Positions 15,506 through 23,603 of a DNA stretch of 45,019 bases are shown one piece after another. A program made the translations under genes and the position numbers. The notes beneath the pieces are model-generated. The model worked only from the letters and a program-made list of their open reading frames with translations, ran no database searches and was not told the DNA's origin. Source of the stretch: Sulfuricaulis sp049587675 (GTDB lineage Bacteria > Pseudomonadota > Gammaproteobacteria > Acidiferrobacterales > Sulfurifustaceae); the NCBI RefSeq assembly GCF_049587675.1, contig NZ_JBAVEJ010000224.1, forward strand, positions 1 through 45,019, read 5' to 3'. Every line of letters begins with the position of its first letter. The first letter of the stretch is position 1.

Positions 15506-17053
15506 ATGAGCGATCAATTGATAATTTTTGACACGACGTTGCGCGACGGCGAGCAGAGCCCCGGCGCGTCCATGACACGCGAGGAAAAGGTGCGCATTGC
15601 CAAGGTGCTGGAACGCATGCGCGTCGACATCATCGAGGCCGGATTTCCCGTGGCCAGCCTTGGTGACTTCGAGGCGGTGAAGGCGGTGGCCGAGGAAGTG
15701 AAGGACAGCACCGTTTGCGCCCTAGCGCGTGCCGTGGAAAAGGACGTCGACCGCGCGGCCGAGGCGATCAAACCCGCGAAACGCGGGCGTATCCATACCT
15801 TTCTCGCCACGAGCCCCATCCATATGCAGCACAAGTTGCGCATGACGCCGGAGCAGGTTCTGGAGCGGGCGGTATCGATGGTCAAGCGGTCGCGTCAGTA
15901 CACCGATGATGTCGAGTTCTCGCCGGAGGACGCCGGCCGCTCGGAGATCGACTTCCTTTGCCGGGTACTCGAGGCCGTGATCGATGCCGGTGCGCGCACG
16001 GTGAATATCCCCGATACGGTAGGCTATAACCTGCCACATCAATTCGGCGCGCTCATCAAGACGCTTCGCGAGCGGGTGCCGAATTCGGACAAGGCGATAT
16101 TTTCGGTGCATTGCCACAACGACCTCGGGCTCGCCGTCGCCAACTCGCTTTCGGCGGTGCTCAATGGCGCGCGCCAGGTGGAATGCACCATCAACGGCCT
16201 CGGCGAACGCGCCGGCAACGCCTCGCTCGAGGAAGTGGTCATGGCGGTGCGTACGCGCCGCGACATTTTCCCATGCGACACGCAGCTTGACACCACCCAG
16301 ATCGTGCCGGCTTCGCGCCTGGTATCGAATATCACCGGTTTTCCGGTGCAGCCGAACAAGGCCATCGTGGGCGCTAATGCCTTCGCGCACGAGTCCGGCA
16401 TCCACCAGGACGGCGTCATCAAAAAGCGCGAGACTTACGAAATCATGCGCGCCGAAGATGTCGGCTGGTCGGCGAACCGCATGGTTCTCGGCAAGCACTC
16501 CGGGCGCAACGCCTTCAAAAGCCGTCTCAAGGAACTGCGTATCGATTTCAAGACCGAACAGGAATTGAACGCCGCGTTCGAACGCTTCAAGGATCTCGCC
16601 GACAAGAAACACGAGATCTTCGACGAGGATTTGCAGGCTCTGGTGACCGAGGCCGATCTCGAGCAGGAGAACGAGCATTATCGCCTGGTTTCGCTCAAGG
16701 TTTGTTCACAGACGGGCGAAACGCCATTCGCCAACGTGACGCTCGCCGTGAATGGATCAGAACAAAAGGCCGGCGCCCCGGGAGGTGGGCCGGTTGACGC
16801 GGCGTTCAAGGCAATCGACAGCGTCGTCGGCAACCGCGGCCAGCTGTTGCTATACTCGGTCAATAATATTACCAGTGGTACCGATTCCCAGGGCGAGGTG
16901 ACCGTGCGCCTGGAAAAGGCCGGACGGATCGTGAATGGTCACGGCGCGGATACCGACATCGTCATCGCTTCGGCCAAGGCGTATCTGAATGCACTGAACA
17001 AGCTGATAGTGCCGGTGGAGCGCACGCACCCGCAGGTGGACCAGCCGATATAA
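15506..17053 (+). CDS. leuA: 2-isopropylmalate synthase
   Basis: First committed enzyme of leucine synthesis, condensing 2-ketoisovalerate with acetyl-CoA; 515 residues, the normal length of the long bacterial form. The catalytic TIM barrel starts IIFDTTLRDGEQSPGASM and contains the metal-binding HCHNDLGLAVANSL, followed by GLGERAGNASLEEVVMA. The C-terminal third is the LeuA allosteric dimer domain that gives leucine feedback inhibition. The frame extends upstream to 15461, but ATG at 15506 yields the standard N-terminus. It is transcribed downstream of the ilv genes and followed by a strong terminator. Confidence 0.96.
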   Translation: MSDQLIIFDTTLRDGEQSPGASMTREEKVRIAKVLERMRVDIIEAGFPVASLGDFEAVKAVAEEVKDSTVCALARAVEKDVDRAAEAIKPAKRGRIHTFLATSPIHMQHKLRMTPEQVLERAVSMVKRSRQYTDDVEFSPEDAGRSEIDFLCRVLEAVIDAGARTVNIPDTVGYNLPHQFGALIKTLRERVPNSDKAIFSVHCHNDLGLAVANSLSAVLNGARQVECTINGLGERAGNASLEEVVMAVRTRRDIFPCDTQLDTTQIVPASRLVSNITGFPVQPNKAIVGANAFAHESGIHQDGVIKKRETYEIMRAEDVGWSANRMVLGKHSGRNAFKSRLKELRIDFKTEQELNAAFERFKDLADKKHEIFDEDLQALVTEADLEQENEHYRLVSLKVCSQTGETPFANVTLAVNGSEQKAGAPGGGPVDAAFKAIDSVVGNRGQLLLYSVNNITSGTDSQGEVTVRLEKAGRIVNGHGADTDIVIASAKAYLNALNKLIVPVERTHPQVDQPI

Positions 17054-17060
17054 GAATTCA

Positions 17061-17091
17061 CGGGGCGCAGAAAAATGCGCCCCGTTTTTTT
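17061..17091 (+). terminator. Intrinsic terminator after leuA
   Basis: CGGGGCGCA (17061-17069) and TGCGCCCCG (17076-17084) form a perfect 9-bp stem with a GAAAAA loop, followed by seven T (17085-17091). It lies 8 bases after the leuA stop and marks the end of the ilv/psd/pssA/leuA unit. Confidence 0.95.
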
Positions 17092-17115
17092 CAGGAAGGT
17101 AAATCGATACCCGAT

Positions 17116-17970
17116 ATGCGTCACCCGTACCTGCGATTCTTTTGCGGAGTGGCCACTGTTATTCTGGCTGTCTCCGCTGTCGCGGGCGAATCCGCTGTGC
17201 CGGAGCAGGTCGTTGCCGAGTCTGGCTGGAAATACCGCGTGGCGGCGGAGAACCTTCCCGGCATCGACAATCTCGTCATGGCACCCGATGGTTCGCTGTA
17301 TGCCACGCAGGAACTTCCGAACGGCGCAGGCAAGGTAATCAGACTGCGGCGGGGCGAAGTCACCATGGTGGCATCCGGGTTCAGCCGGCCCGATGGACTT
17401 TTGCTTCGTGGGATATTGCTGTTTATCACGGAAGAGATCCCCGATGGGCGTGTGCTGGAATTCGACCTGGTGTCGAAAAAACAGCGTGTATTTGCCACAC
17501 TGCACAGTCCCGAGGAAATCGACATGCTGCCCGATGGTGACCTCGTGGTATCGGAAGACAACATCAATGGCCGTCTGTTGCGCGTGCCCCGTGATGGGAA
17601 GCACGTGGCGGAAGTAATCCTGGGGGGATTGAACCGGCCGGAGGGATTGGTGGTGAAACCGGACGGCGCGGTGATTTTCGCCGAGACCGCCACCGGTCGC
17701 GTACTGTCCTACAAGAGCGGTGAAGTGAATGTCGTGGTGGACGATCTCGATGAGCCGGATCAGGTGGAAATTGCCCCGGACGGTTCGTTGTGGATCACCG
17801 AGGATACACGCGACGGCCGCCTGCTGCGGTTCAAGGATGGCGCGTTGGAGACGGTTCTTTCCGGTCTGCGTTCGCCGCAGGGCATGGCTTTCGGCAACGA
17901 TGGGTCGGTGTGGCTGGCCGAGCGCGGTCGCCTGCGGGTGTTAGTGATCCAGGCCAAGGATGGCCGCTAA
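17116..17970 (+). CDS. Secreted SMP-30/NHL-like beta-propeller protein
   Basis: Protein of 284 residues with an N-terminal signal peptide (hydrophobic core FFCGVATVILAVSAVAG, likely cleaved after AVAG) and then repeated blades of the SMP-30/gluconolactonase and NHL type. The blades recur as D-G-S/D-L-x-x-T/S-E-x units, for example APDGSLYATQE, LPDGDLVVSED, KPDGAVIFAET, APDGSLWITED and NDGSVWLAERGR. Acidic residues in these loops could bind a divalent metal. It is probably periplasmic; a lactonase or binding role is possible, but no specific function can be assigned. It lies after the leuA terminator and has its own start at 17116. Confidence 0.8.
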   Translation: MRHPYLRFFCGVATVILAVSAVAGESAVPEQVVAESGWKYRVAAENLPGIDNLVMAPDGSLYATQELPNGAGKVIRLRRGEVTMVASGFSRPDGLLLRGILLFITEEIPDGRVLEFDLVSKKQRVFATLHSPEEIDMLPDGDLVVSEDNINGRLLRVPRDGKHVAEVILGGLNRPEGLVVKPDGAVIFAETATGRVLSYKSGEVNVVVDDLDEPDQVEIAPDGSLWITEDTRDGRLLRFKDGALETVLSGLRSPQGMAFGNDGSVWLAERGRLRVLVIQAKDGR

Positions 17971-17983
17971 CAGCAACCTTGTC

Positions 17984-18011
17984 TTGTAATTCTAATCTTC
18001 TTCCGTATGCT
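17984..18011 (+). promoter_or_regulatory. Candidate promoter of the uracil-DNA glycosylase gene
   Basis: TTGTAA (17984-17989) and TATGCT (18006-18011) are separated by 16 bases. Transcription would start near 18018, which favours ATG at 18052 over the earlier in-frame ATG at 18007 as the start of the next gene. Confidence 0.4.
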
Positions 18012-18051
18012 TAGTGTCATGAATACGCTGGAAAGGTGTGGCAGAGGTGCC

Positions 18052-19881
18052 ATGCCTACGGACTTGAGCATGGACACACGACGCCAGCAATATCTCGATG
18101 CCCTTGGCATCATCCGTTGGGTGCCGCGCGGAGAGTCGGCTGAACCGGCGGGATTCGCGAATACCCCCGTTATTTCCGGCGCTACGGCGATTACTCCCCC
18201 CGTGCCAGCTGCCCTCAGGCAATCCCCAAACACGGAACTTGATGCCCGGGAATGGACCGAGCTGGAAACGGCTGTGCGCGGCTGCACCAAATGTTCCCTG
18301 CATGCCACGCGCACGCAAACGGTTTTCGGTGTCGGTCATCGCCGCGCTCAATGGATGTTCATCGGTGAAGCGCCGGGCGCCGACGAGGACCGTCAGGGCG
18401 AGCCGTTTGTGGGCCGGGCAGGCCAGTTGTTGAATGCCATCCTGTTCGCGATCGGACTGAAGCGCGAGGAAGTGTACATAGCTAATGTCTTGAAATGTTT
18501 GAGGTACAACGCCCTGGTTCAGCTCGGGGACGGCTCCTGGGAGCGGATCGGTCGCTTGGTTCGTTCCCGCTATGACGGCTTCGTAATGTCTGTGGATGCG
18601 GATGGCCAGCTGACGCCGCGCCGCATCACCGGTTGGCACGAAGCTCCGCTCGGTAACCGGCGCGTTTTCCGCATGACCTATCGTTTGGCAAAAAATGCGG
18701 GCAAGAGTCGGGTTGGCATTCAGTTGACGGGGGATCACGAGGTTCTCACCCAACGTGGCTTTGTCGCTGTCGAAGCCCTGTGGCCCGGCGATCGGATCGC
18801 GACGGGGCAGGGGTTGAGCCCGATCGCTTTTGATGTTGTCTGTGGAACCTTGCTCGGTGACGGATATTTGGCCGCGGACAGGACAATGCTCTCGTTCGGT
18901 CATTCGACGGCTCAACGTGAATATGCCTTGTTCAAGGCCGATCTGCTCAAGGAGCTCAATCCGCGAATGGATGAGCTTTCTGTAGCGGCTGTTGTCGGTG
19001 GAGAGAAGATATACCCGGTAATACAGGTCCGGACGTTGGCGCATCGCGCCCTGCGCATTCTTCGGAAGGATTTCTATCCGTGCGGAAAGCGCGTCCCTGG
19101 GTGGATGGCGACTCGGCTGAACGAACGGATGCTGGCATTCTGGTTCTTGGACGATGGCTACATGCGTATTCGTCCAGGACGGCAGCCGCTCGCCGAGATT
19201 GCCACCTGCGGTTTTCCCGGTGAAGATTTGCCGATTCTACTAGAGGGGTTGTCACGGCTCGGTCTTCGCGCCAAGGCGTCGCGTGGAAGGTTGTATTTCG
19301 ACGTGGAAGCGACGAAAGTGCTTTCCGAGCGCATCGCACCTTATGTTCCTCCTGCGATGCGTTATAAGCTGCATCCGGACATCACCCGCCGGATTGATTT
19401 TGATCCTGATCGTTTACGTAGCGGACCGGCCACCGTGCTTTATGACGACGTGGAAATCGAGGACATAACGGACCATAAGCGAACGGACAAAACTTTCTTT
19501 TGCATTGACGTCGAGGAGACGCACAACTTTGTCACCGCGGGCGGTGTTGTGCACAACTGTCGGCCGCCGGGCAACCGCGACCCCCAGCCGGAAGAAGTGA
19601 TCCAGTGCGAGCCGTATCTCCTGCGTCAGATAGAACTGATCAAACCGCGCCTCATCGTGGCGCTCGGCCGCCACGCCGCCCACAGCCTGCTCAAGACCGA
19701 AGTCCCGCTCGGCAAGCTTCGTGGGCAGCGTCTGTCTTATCACGGCACGCCGCTGATCGTGACATACCACCCGGCCTACCTGCTGCGCAACCCGGCTGAC
19801 AAGCGCAAGGTCTGGGATGATTTGTGTCTTGCCAAAACCGCGATGACCGCGATGCTTGACCCGGATCGGGAGGCATCATGA
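18052..19881 (+). CDS. Family 4 uracil-DNA glycosylase precursor containing an intein
   Basis: Type 4 (UDGa) uracil-DNA glycosylase, which removes uracil from DNA in base excision repair and carries a 4Fe-4S cluster. The N-extein has the first two cluster cysteines in CTKCSLH and the catalytic motif GEAPGADEDRQGEPFVGRAG. The C-extein begins CRPPGNRDPQPEE, has the fourth cysteine in IQCEPYL, and the motif HPAYLLR. Between NVLK and CRPPGN lies a 354-residue intein (18496-19557). The precursor is 609 residues from ATG 18052 (AGAGG at 18043-18047); removing the intein leaves 255 residues, a normal size. Starts at 18007 or 18070 are possible. The stop overlaps the rimI ATG. Activity probably depends on splicing, because the junction cysteine is a cluster ligand. 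Confidence 0.95.
   Translation: MPTDLSMDTRRQQYLDALGIIRWVPRGESAEPAGFANTPVISGATAITPPVPAALRQSPNTELDAREWTELETAVRGCTKCSLHATRTQTVFGVGHRRAQWMFIGEAPGADEDRQGEPFVGRAGQLLNAILFAIGLKREEVYIANVLKCLRYNALVQLGDGSWERIGRLVRSRYDGFVMSVDADGQLTPRRITGWHEAPLGNRRVFRMTYRLAKNAGKSRVGIQLTGDHEVLTQRGFVAVEALWPGDRIATGQGLSPIAFDVVCGTLLGDGYLAADRTMLSFGHSTAQREYALFKADLLKELNPRMDELSVAAVVGGEKIYPVIQVRTLAHRALRILRKDFYPCGKRVPGWMATRLNERMLAFWFLDDGYMRIRPGRQPLAEIATCGFPGEDLPILLEGLSRLGLRAKASRGRLYFDVEATKVLSERIAPYVPPAMRYKLHPDITRRIDFDPDRLRSGPATVLYDDVEIEDITDHKRTDKTFFCIDVEETHNFVTAGGVVHNCRPPGNRDPQPEEVIQCEPYLLRQIELIKPRLIVALGRHAAHSLLKTEVPLGKLRGQRLSYHGTPLIVTYHPAYLLRNPADKRKVWDDLCLAKTAMTAMLDPDREAS
18496..19557 (+). mobile_element. In-frame intein with LAGLIDADG homing endonuclease
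   Basis: A 354-residue insertion in the glycosylase. Cys1 opens the N-terminal splicing block (CLRYNALVQLGDGSWERI). Block B is TGDH at intein residues 78-81 within QLTGDHEVLTQRGFV. The C-terminal blocks read FFCIDVEETHNFVT and AGGVVHN, ending in His353-Asn354 and followed by a +1 Cys, so every residue of the standard class 1 splicing pathway is present. Between them is a LAGLIDADG endonuclease with two motifs, CGTLLGDGYL (116-125) and LAFWFLDDGYM (213-223), both keeping the acidic catalytic residues, plus the spacer GHSTAQREYALFKADLL typical of this group. No stop or frameshift interrupts it, so splicing and homing may both be functional. Confidence 0.95.
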
Positions 19882-20369
19882 GTGCCGTTGTTGCCGCGCC
19901 GCAGCCGCTTCTGCGGCCCATGACCGGACACGATCTGACCGCGGTTCTCAAGGTCGAGAACATGTCCTACGATTTCCCCTGGACATTGCCCATATTCCGC
20001 GACTGTCTGCGCGTGGGTTGCCATTGCTACGTGTATGAATCACCACAGGGCATCATCGGCCACGGCATCATGTCGGTTGCCGTGGGCGAATGCCATATCC
20101 TCAACATTTGCGTGCATCCAGATTTTCAGCGGCGCGGTCTCGGCGAGGGCATGGTGTTGTTCCTGCTCGACCTTGCCCGGCAAAAGAAGGCACGCATTGC
20201 ACTGCTCGAGGTGCGCGTTTCCAATGCCGCCGCTTATCAGCTTTATACCAAACTGGGTTTCGATGAGGTCGGAACGCGGAAAAGCTACTATCCCTCTCGC
20301 CAAGGGCGTGAGGATGCGATCATCCTTGCGCGCGATCTGAGCGTCGGCAACAAACCCGCTTCTTTCTAG
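19878..20369 (+). CDS. rimI: Ribosomal protein bS18-alanine N-acetyltransferase
   Basis: GNAT acetyltransferase of 163 residues matching RimI, which acetylates the N-terminal alanine of ribosomal protein S18. The N-terminal region LRPMTGHDLTAVLKVE is followed by the acetyl-CoA loop VHPDFQRRGLGEGM and the conserved VSNAAAYQLYTKLGFDEVGTRKSYY segment. The ATG overlaps the glycosylase stop codon by four bases, implying coupling; rimI near a DNA-repair or tsaB-type gene is common. Its stop codon TAG shares the palindrome CTAG with the stop of the convergent gene. Confidence 0.93.
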   Translation: MSAVVAAPQPLLRPMTGHDLTAVLKVENMSYDFPWTLPIFRDCLRVGCHCYVYESPQGIIGHGIMSVAVGECHILNICVHPDFQRRGLGEGMVLFLLDLARQKKARIALLEVRVSNAAAYQLYTKLGFDEVGTRKSYYPSRQGREDAIILARDLSVGNKPASF

Positions 20370-20875
20370 ATTCCCAGGGCCTCGATGGTCCAGCCAACGC
20401 CGCCGGGTGTGACCTCGGGATGGCGCCGGTATAATAGTTCTTCGATTTCCGCCACGTGTCGTTTCGGCACATCCACCATTAGCAGCACCTCTCCGTGCGA
20501 CAGTACCCCGTGGAATTCATCGAGATGGGTATCGGGCACGCGCAGGGCGAACAGGGCTCCGCCCGCCAGGGTGAGCAACATCAAGGCGACGGACAGCGCC
20601 GCGCCAAGCAGCGAAGACCATGCCAGTGACGCGATCAAGCCGCCAGCCCCGAGAAAAAACAGCGCCAGGTTCCCGCTCCACGCCATGCGTTCCAGGCGCG
20701 AGCCGACATCCTGACGCTGGCGTTCGGTCGCCGGCGGTAGTCGCGTCAGCGTAGCGCCTCTGCCGGCAATAGCGTGCATGTGTTGGACGCCTACTCCGGC
20801 AGTTTCGAGATCGTTAACAACCTGTGCAGCCTGAGTTTCGTCGGGTATTGCAAAGTAGAGTCTGCGAAAGAACAT
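20366..20875 (-). CDS. Small two-helix membrane protein of unknown function
   Basis: Protein of 169 residues beginning MFFRRLYFAIPDETQAAQVV. The frame extends further upstream, but the ATG at 20875 has an excellent ribosome binding site (AAGGAGG five bases before). An N-terminal soluble domain of beta-alpha-beta type containing a DLETAGVGVQHMHAIAG segment is followed by two hydrophobic helices (LALFFLGAGGLIASLAW and ALSVALMLLTLAGGALFAL) and a C-terminal domain with HGEVLLMVDVPKRHVAEIEEL. This recalls small stress-type membrane proteins that pair a ferredoxin-like fold with a membrane hairpin, but I do not recognise a named family. It converges on rimI with a four-base overlap. Confidence 0.75.
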   Translation of the reverse strand: MFFRRLYFAIPDETQAAQVVNDLETAGVGVQHMHAIAGRGATLTRLPPATERQRQDVGSRLERMAWSGNLALFFLGAGGLIASLAWSSLLGAALSVALMLLTLAGGALFALRVPDTHLDEFHGVLSHGEVLLMVDVPKRHVAEIEELLYRRHPEVTPGGVGWTIEALGI

Positions 20876-21056
20876 ATAGCCTCCTTGACCGCCGGATGGC
20901 GGGAGAGGGTGCGTCATGGCGCATCCCGCTTCGCCATCGGTCGACGTCTTGTGATCCTTTGGCAGATTATGGGGCAACGGAATGGCAATTCAATCTGACA
21001 AAAAATAAGGAAATAGCGTAAGTGTTTTTTGGCCCGGTATGCCGGAAAACGAATGT

Positions 21057-21860
21057 CTAGGGCTTGCGGTATTCCTTTTCTGCCTGCGGGATCAGGCCCT
21101 CGATCTGTCGAATGCGCTGATCGTCGAGCGGATGGGTGCTGAGGAACTCGATTTGTTTCCCGCCTCCATGCTTCTGGTTGTATTCAGCGAAACGTTTCCA
21201 GAACGCCAGCGCTTCACGCGGCTCATATCCGGCGCGTGCCATGTACAGTATGCCGAGGTGATCGGCCTCCAATTCCTGCGCGCGTGAATGAGGGAGCGCC
21301 ACGCCGAGCGTGCTCCCGATGCCATAGGCCTGTTGCAACGCGACACGGCTGGCTTCCGACTGTCCGAGTGCCGCCTGTTCCAGGATTTGTCCGCCGAGTT
21401 GGACTAGCAGGCCTTCGGACATGCGTTCCGCGCCGTGGCGCGCGACCGCATGCGCCACTTCGTGGCCGATGACGGTAGCGAGCCCGGCATCGTCCTTGGT
21501 GATGGGCAGGATGCCGCTGTAAACCCCGACTTTTCCACCCGGCAGGCAGAACGCATTGGGCACATCGGGTTTGTCGAACAGCACGAATTCCCAGCGTGCA
21601 TTACGCAGCGGTGCCACCGCGGCGATGCGCTGACCCACACGCTGCAGTTGGGCGTTCGCCGCCGGATCCTTGGAGATCGGCACCGATTTTTTGAGTTTTT
21701 CGAACTCCGTGAAGCCGAGTTGCATTTCTTCGGCGGGACTGACCAGGAGCAGTTGCGAGCGTCCGGTTTCGGGTACGGTGGTGCAGCCGGCAAGCACACC
21801 GCTTGCGAGCAGGGAGACGAACAGAAGCGCCATGGTTGTGCGGTATGTCATATTATTCAT
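21057..21860 (-). CDS. M48-family zinc metalloprotease, lipoprotein
   Basis: Membrane-anchored zinc protease of the M48 (LoiP/YcaL-like) family, likely at the outer membrane facing the periplasm and involved in envelope quality control. A lipoprotein signal ends LLASGVLAGC with the lipidated Cys; GRSQLLLVS follows, as is typical of the family. The metal site is HEVAHAVARH with the third ligand in ELEADHLG, and a substrate-binding FLSTHPLDDQRI lies near the C-terminus. ATG at 21860 is chosen (267 residues); ATG 21869 or 21851 are alternatives, and the open frame reaches back to 21920. It is divergent from the Nudix gene. Confidence 0.9.
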   Translation of the reverse strand: MNNMTYRTTMALLFVSLLASGVLAGCTTVPETGRSQLLLVSPAEEMQLGFTEFEKLKKSVPISKDPAANAQLQRVGQRIAAVAPLRNARWEFVLFDKPDVPNAFCLPGGKVGVYSGILPITKDDAGLATVIGHEVAHAVARHGAERMSEGLLVQLGGQILEQAALGQSEASRVALQQAYGIGSTLGVALPHSRAQELEADHLGILYMARAGYEPREALAFWKRFAEYNQKHGGGKQIEFLSTHPLDDQRIRQIEGLIPQAEKEYRKP

Positions 21861-22048
21861 CCGTAGCATCACTTTGATGCGATATTGCGTGAAAATTTCC
21901 CGATGATTCCATCCAGCCAAAGGTGAATTTTCGTTGATTTTACCTGCAACTTTCCAGGGCGCCTAACACTTGTCCGGCGGCGAACCCGCGCCGCGATTAC
22001 GCTAGAATGCGATGTCGACAGGCACTATCGATTCCGGGGAGATGAACC

Positions 22049-22573
22049 ATGGAAGACAATAAAACGACTGTTTACAGCGGAAAAATCATCGACCTTTATC
22101 TGGAAAGAGTCACGCTTCCGAACGGGGCAGTGGCTGAGCTTGAGATCGTCCGCCATCCCGGAGGCGCTGCCGTGGTGGCACTCGATAATGAGAATCGTGT
22201 CTGCTTGCTGCGGCAGTACCGGCACGTGGCCGGTGGCTGGTTGTGGGAACTGCCTGCCGGCAAGCTGGATGCGGGCGAGCCGCCCTTGGATACCGCGCGG
22301 CGTGAACTGGAAGAGGAGGCGGGCCTGCGCGCCGGCCAGTGGGAGCCGCTGGGAAAAATCGTCAGTTCACCCGGCGTATTCACTGAAATAGTGTATCTTT
22401 TTCTGGCGCGGAATCTCATACAGGTGACGCCCAATACGGAGATGCATGAGATTATCGAGGTCCACTGGATTCCGTTCACGGAGGCGATAGCCTGGGCGCA
22501 GGCCAATGAAATTACGGACGCTAAAACGCTGGTTGGGCTGTTCCGCGCCGGGAAAATTGCCAGACTTTCCTGA
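22049..22573 (+). CDS. Nudix hydrolase, ADP-ribose pyrophosphatase type
   Basis: Protein of 174 residues with a complete Nudix box, beginning GKLDAGEPPLDTA and ending RRELEEEAGL (G-x5-E-x7-REVxEExG). The surrounding sequence (LLRQYRHVAGGWLWELPAGKLD and KIVSSPGVFTEIVYLFLARNL) is that of NudF-type ADP-ribose pyrophosphatases, which split ADP-ribose to AMP and ribose 5-phosphate. A GGGGAGATG sequence precedes the ATG at 22049 with good spacing. It converges on the next gene with a 10-base gap. Exact substrate is inferred from family resemblance. Confidence 0.9.
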   Translation: MEDNKTTVYSGKIIDLYLERVTLPNGAVAELEIVRHPGGAAVVALDNENRVCLLRQYRHVAGGWLWELPAGKLDAGEPPLDTARRELEEEAGLRAGQWEPLGKIVSSPGVFTEIVYLFLARNLIQVTPNTEMHEIIEVHWIPFTEAIAWAQANEITDAKTLVGLFRAGKIARLS

Positions 22574-22583
22574 AAAATTCGGG

Positions 22584-23552
22584 TCAGGTGGCCGCTTCCA
22601 CCTGCTGGACGTTGAGCGAGCCCAGCCAGAAGGACAGGTCTTTTTCCAGAAATTCTCCAGCCGACATGTAGTGCGAACCGTCGCAGGAGAAAGTGAGCCC
22701 CACCAGACCGTTCATGATGTTGATGGAACTGGATCGCAGGTAGATTGTTTCATCGGCAAAGCGCAGCGACTTGAATTCGTCCAGCACCTGGCGAACCTGA
22801 GTTGGCGAAACCTTAGCGTTTGCCGGATAGGAACAGACGGGGTAGGCAAGGCAGATATCCGGATTGATGATTTCGTCGATATTGTGCAGGCGGTAGTTGT
22901 AAGGATCGTCGAACAGCCACAGTGAGCAACGTCCGCTCGAGAAATGGATTTTGCTGTGAAACACGCCGTGGTGCGACATGAGGCGGTGAATGAGATCGAG
23001 CACCTGGTCGATGTGCTTGTCCAGCAGGCTAGGCGCGCGCTCCTGCATGAATACCGTCCCGCGCACCGCCGGATCGCCGCGGAACTGCTGCCAACGCATC
23101 GGTGGTGGGCTCAGGCGTGTGTCCTGAATGAGATCGGCGAGAGCGAAATCGGCGGCGATGAAGCCGAGCAGCCGATTGTCCTTGCTGACGGCCTGCAGCG
23201 CTGTAATGCATTGCTTGGGAACGTACTGGCTCATGTATACGGACGAGAGCATCACGCCTTTGAACGGCAGGTGATTTTTCAGATAGGGCCGCAGCGACAG
23301 ATCGCGTCCGCGCCAGGAAGGATCGGTACCGCTCGCTTGCACCATGGACGAGACCTCGATGCCGTTGATATCCCAGGCATAGAGAAGATGGCAATGGGGA
23401 ATAGTCCCGATGGCTATGTGCAGGAGACGGTCGAGCGCGTCGGCGTCAGGCCAGATCTCGACGCAACGCTCGCCGAGTTTCGCCATGGGTTCACTGATGA
23501 CTTCGGCCAGTGCGGCCTTTTTGGCCAGGATGGCCTGCTGGATGGACGACAT
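22584..23552 (-). CDS. Cytosolic Cache/PDC-sensor-like protein
   Basis: Protein of 322 residues with no signal peptide or membrane segment. Residues about 25-150 look like a Cache (PDC) ligand-binding domain: LLYAWDINGIEVSSMV, GRDLSLRPYLKNHLPFKGV, SSVYMSQYVPKQCITALQAV and LLGFIAADFALADLI. Cache domains normally sit outside the membrane in receptors, so a soluble stand-alone version is unusual. The C-terminal half (VFHSKIHFSSGRCSLWLFDDPY and YPVCSYPANAKVSPTQVRQVLDEF) is unfamiliar. The frame extends to 23603, but ATG at 23552 has AAAAGGA six bases upstream. A role as a small-molecule sensor is inference. Confidence 0.7.
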   Translation of the reverse strand: MSSIQQAILAKKAALAEVISEPMAKLGERCVEIWPDADALDRLLHIAIGTIPHCHLLYAWDINGIEVSSMVQASGTDPSWRGRDLSLRPYLKNHLPFKGVMLSSVYMSQYVPKQCITALQAVSKDNRLLGFIAADFALADLIQDTRLSPPPMRWQQFRGDPAVRGTVFMQERAPSLLDKHIDQVLDLIHRLMSHHGVFHSKIHFSSGRCSLWLFDDPYNYRLHNIDEIINPDICLAYPVCSYPANAKVSPTQVRQVLDEFKSLRFADETIYLRSSSINIMNGLVGLTFSCDGSHYMSAGEFLEKDLSFWLGSLNVQQVEAAT

Positions 23553-23588
23553 GGGGTTCCTTTTCGATTCAGGCGTTGTCAATTGACT

Positions 23589-23594
23589 ATTATA
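23589..23594 (-). promoter_or_regulatory. -10 element for the Cache-like gene
   Basis: On the minus strand a perfect TATAAT lies 36 bases upstream of the ATG at 23552. No good -35 box is seen at the expected distance, so it may need an activator. Confidence 0.35.
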
Positions 23595-23603
23595 CTCCCG
23601 CAC

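Noticed and set aside
18496..19557. Group I intron or separate endonuclease gene within the glycosylase
   Set aside because: The insert is in frame throughout and carries intein splicing blocks at both ends, so protein splicing explains it better.
20978..21056. Terminator after the M48 protease gene (CCGG palindrome with adjacent A/T runs)
   Set aside because: The stem is only four base pairs and no T-run follows it on the transcribed strand.
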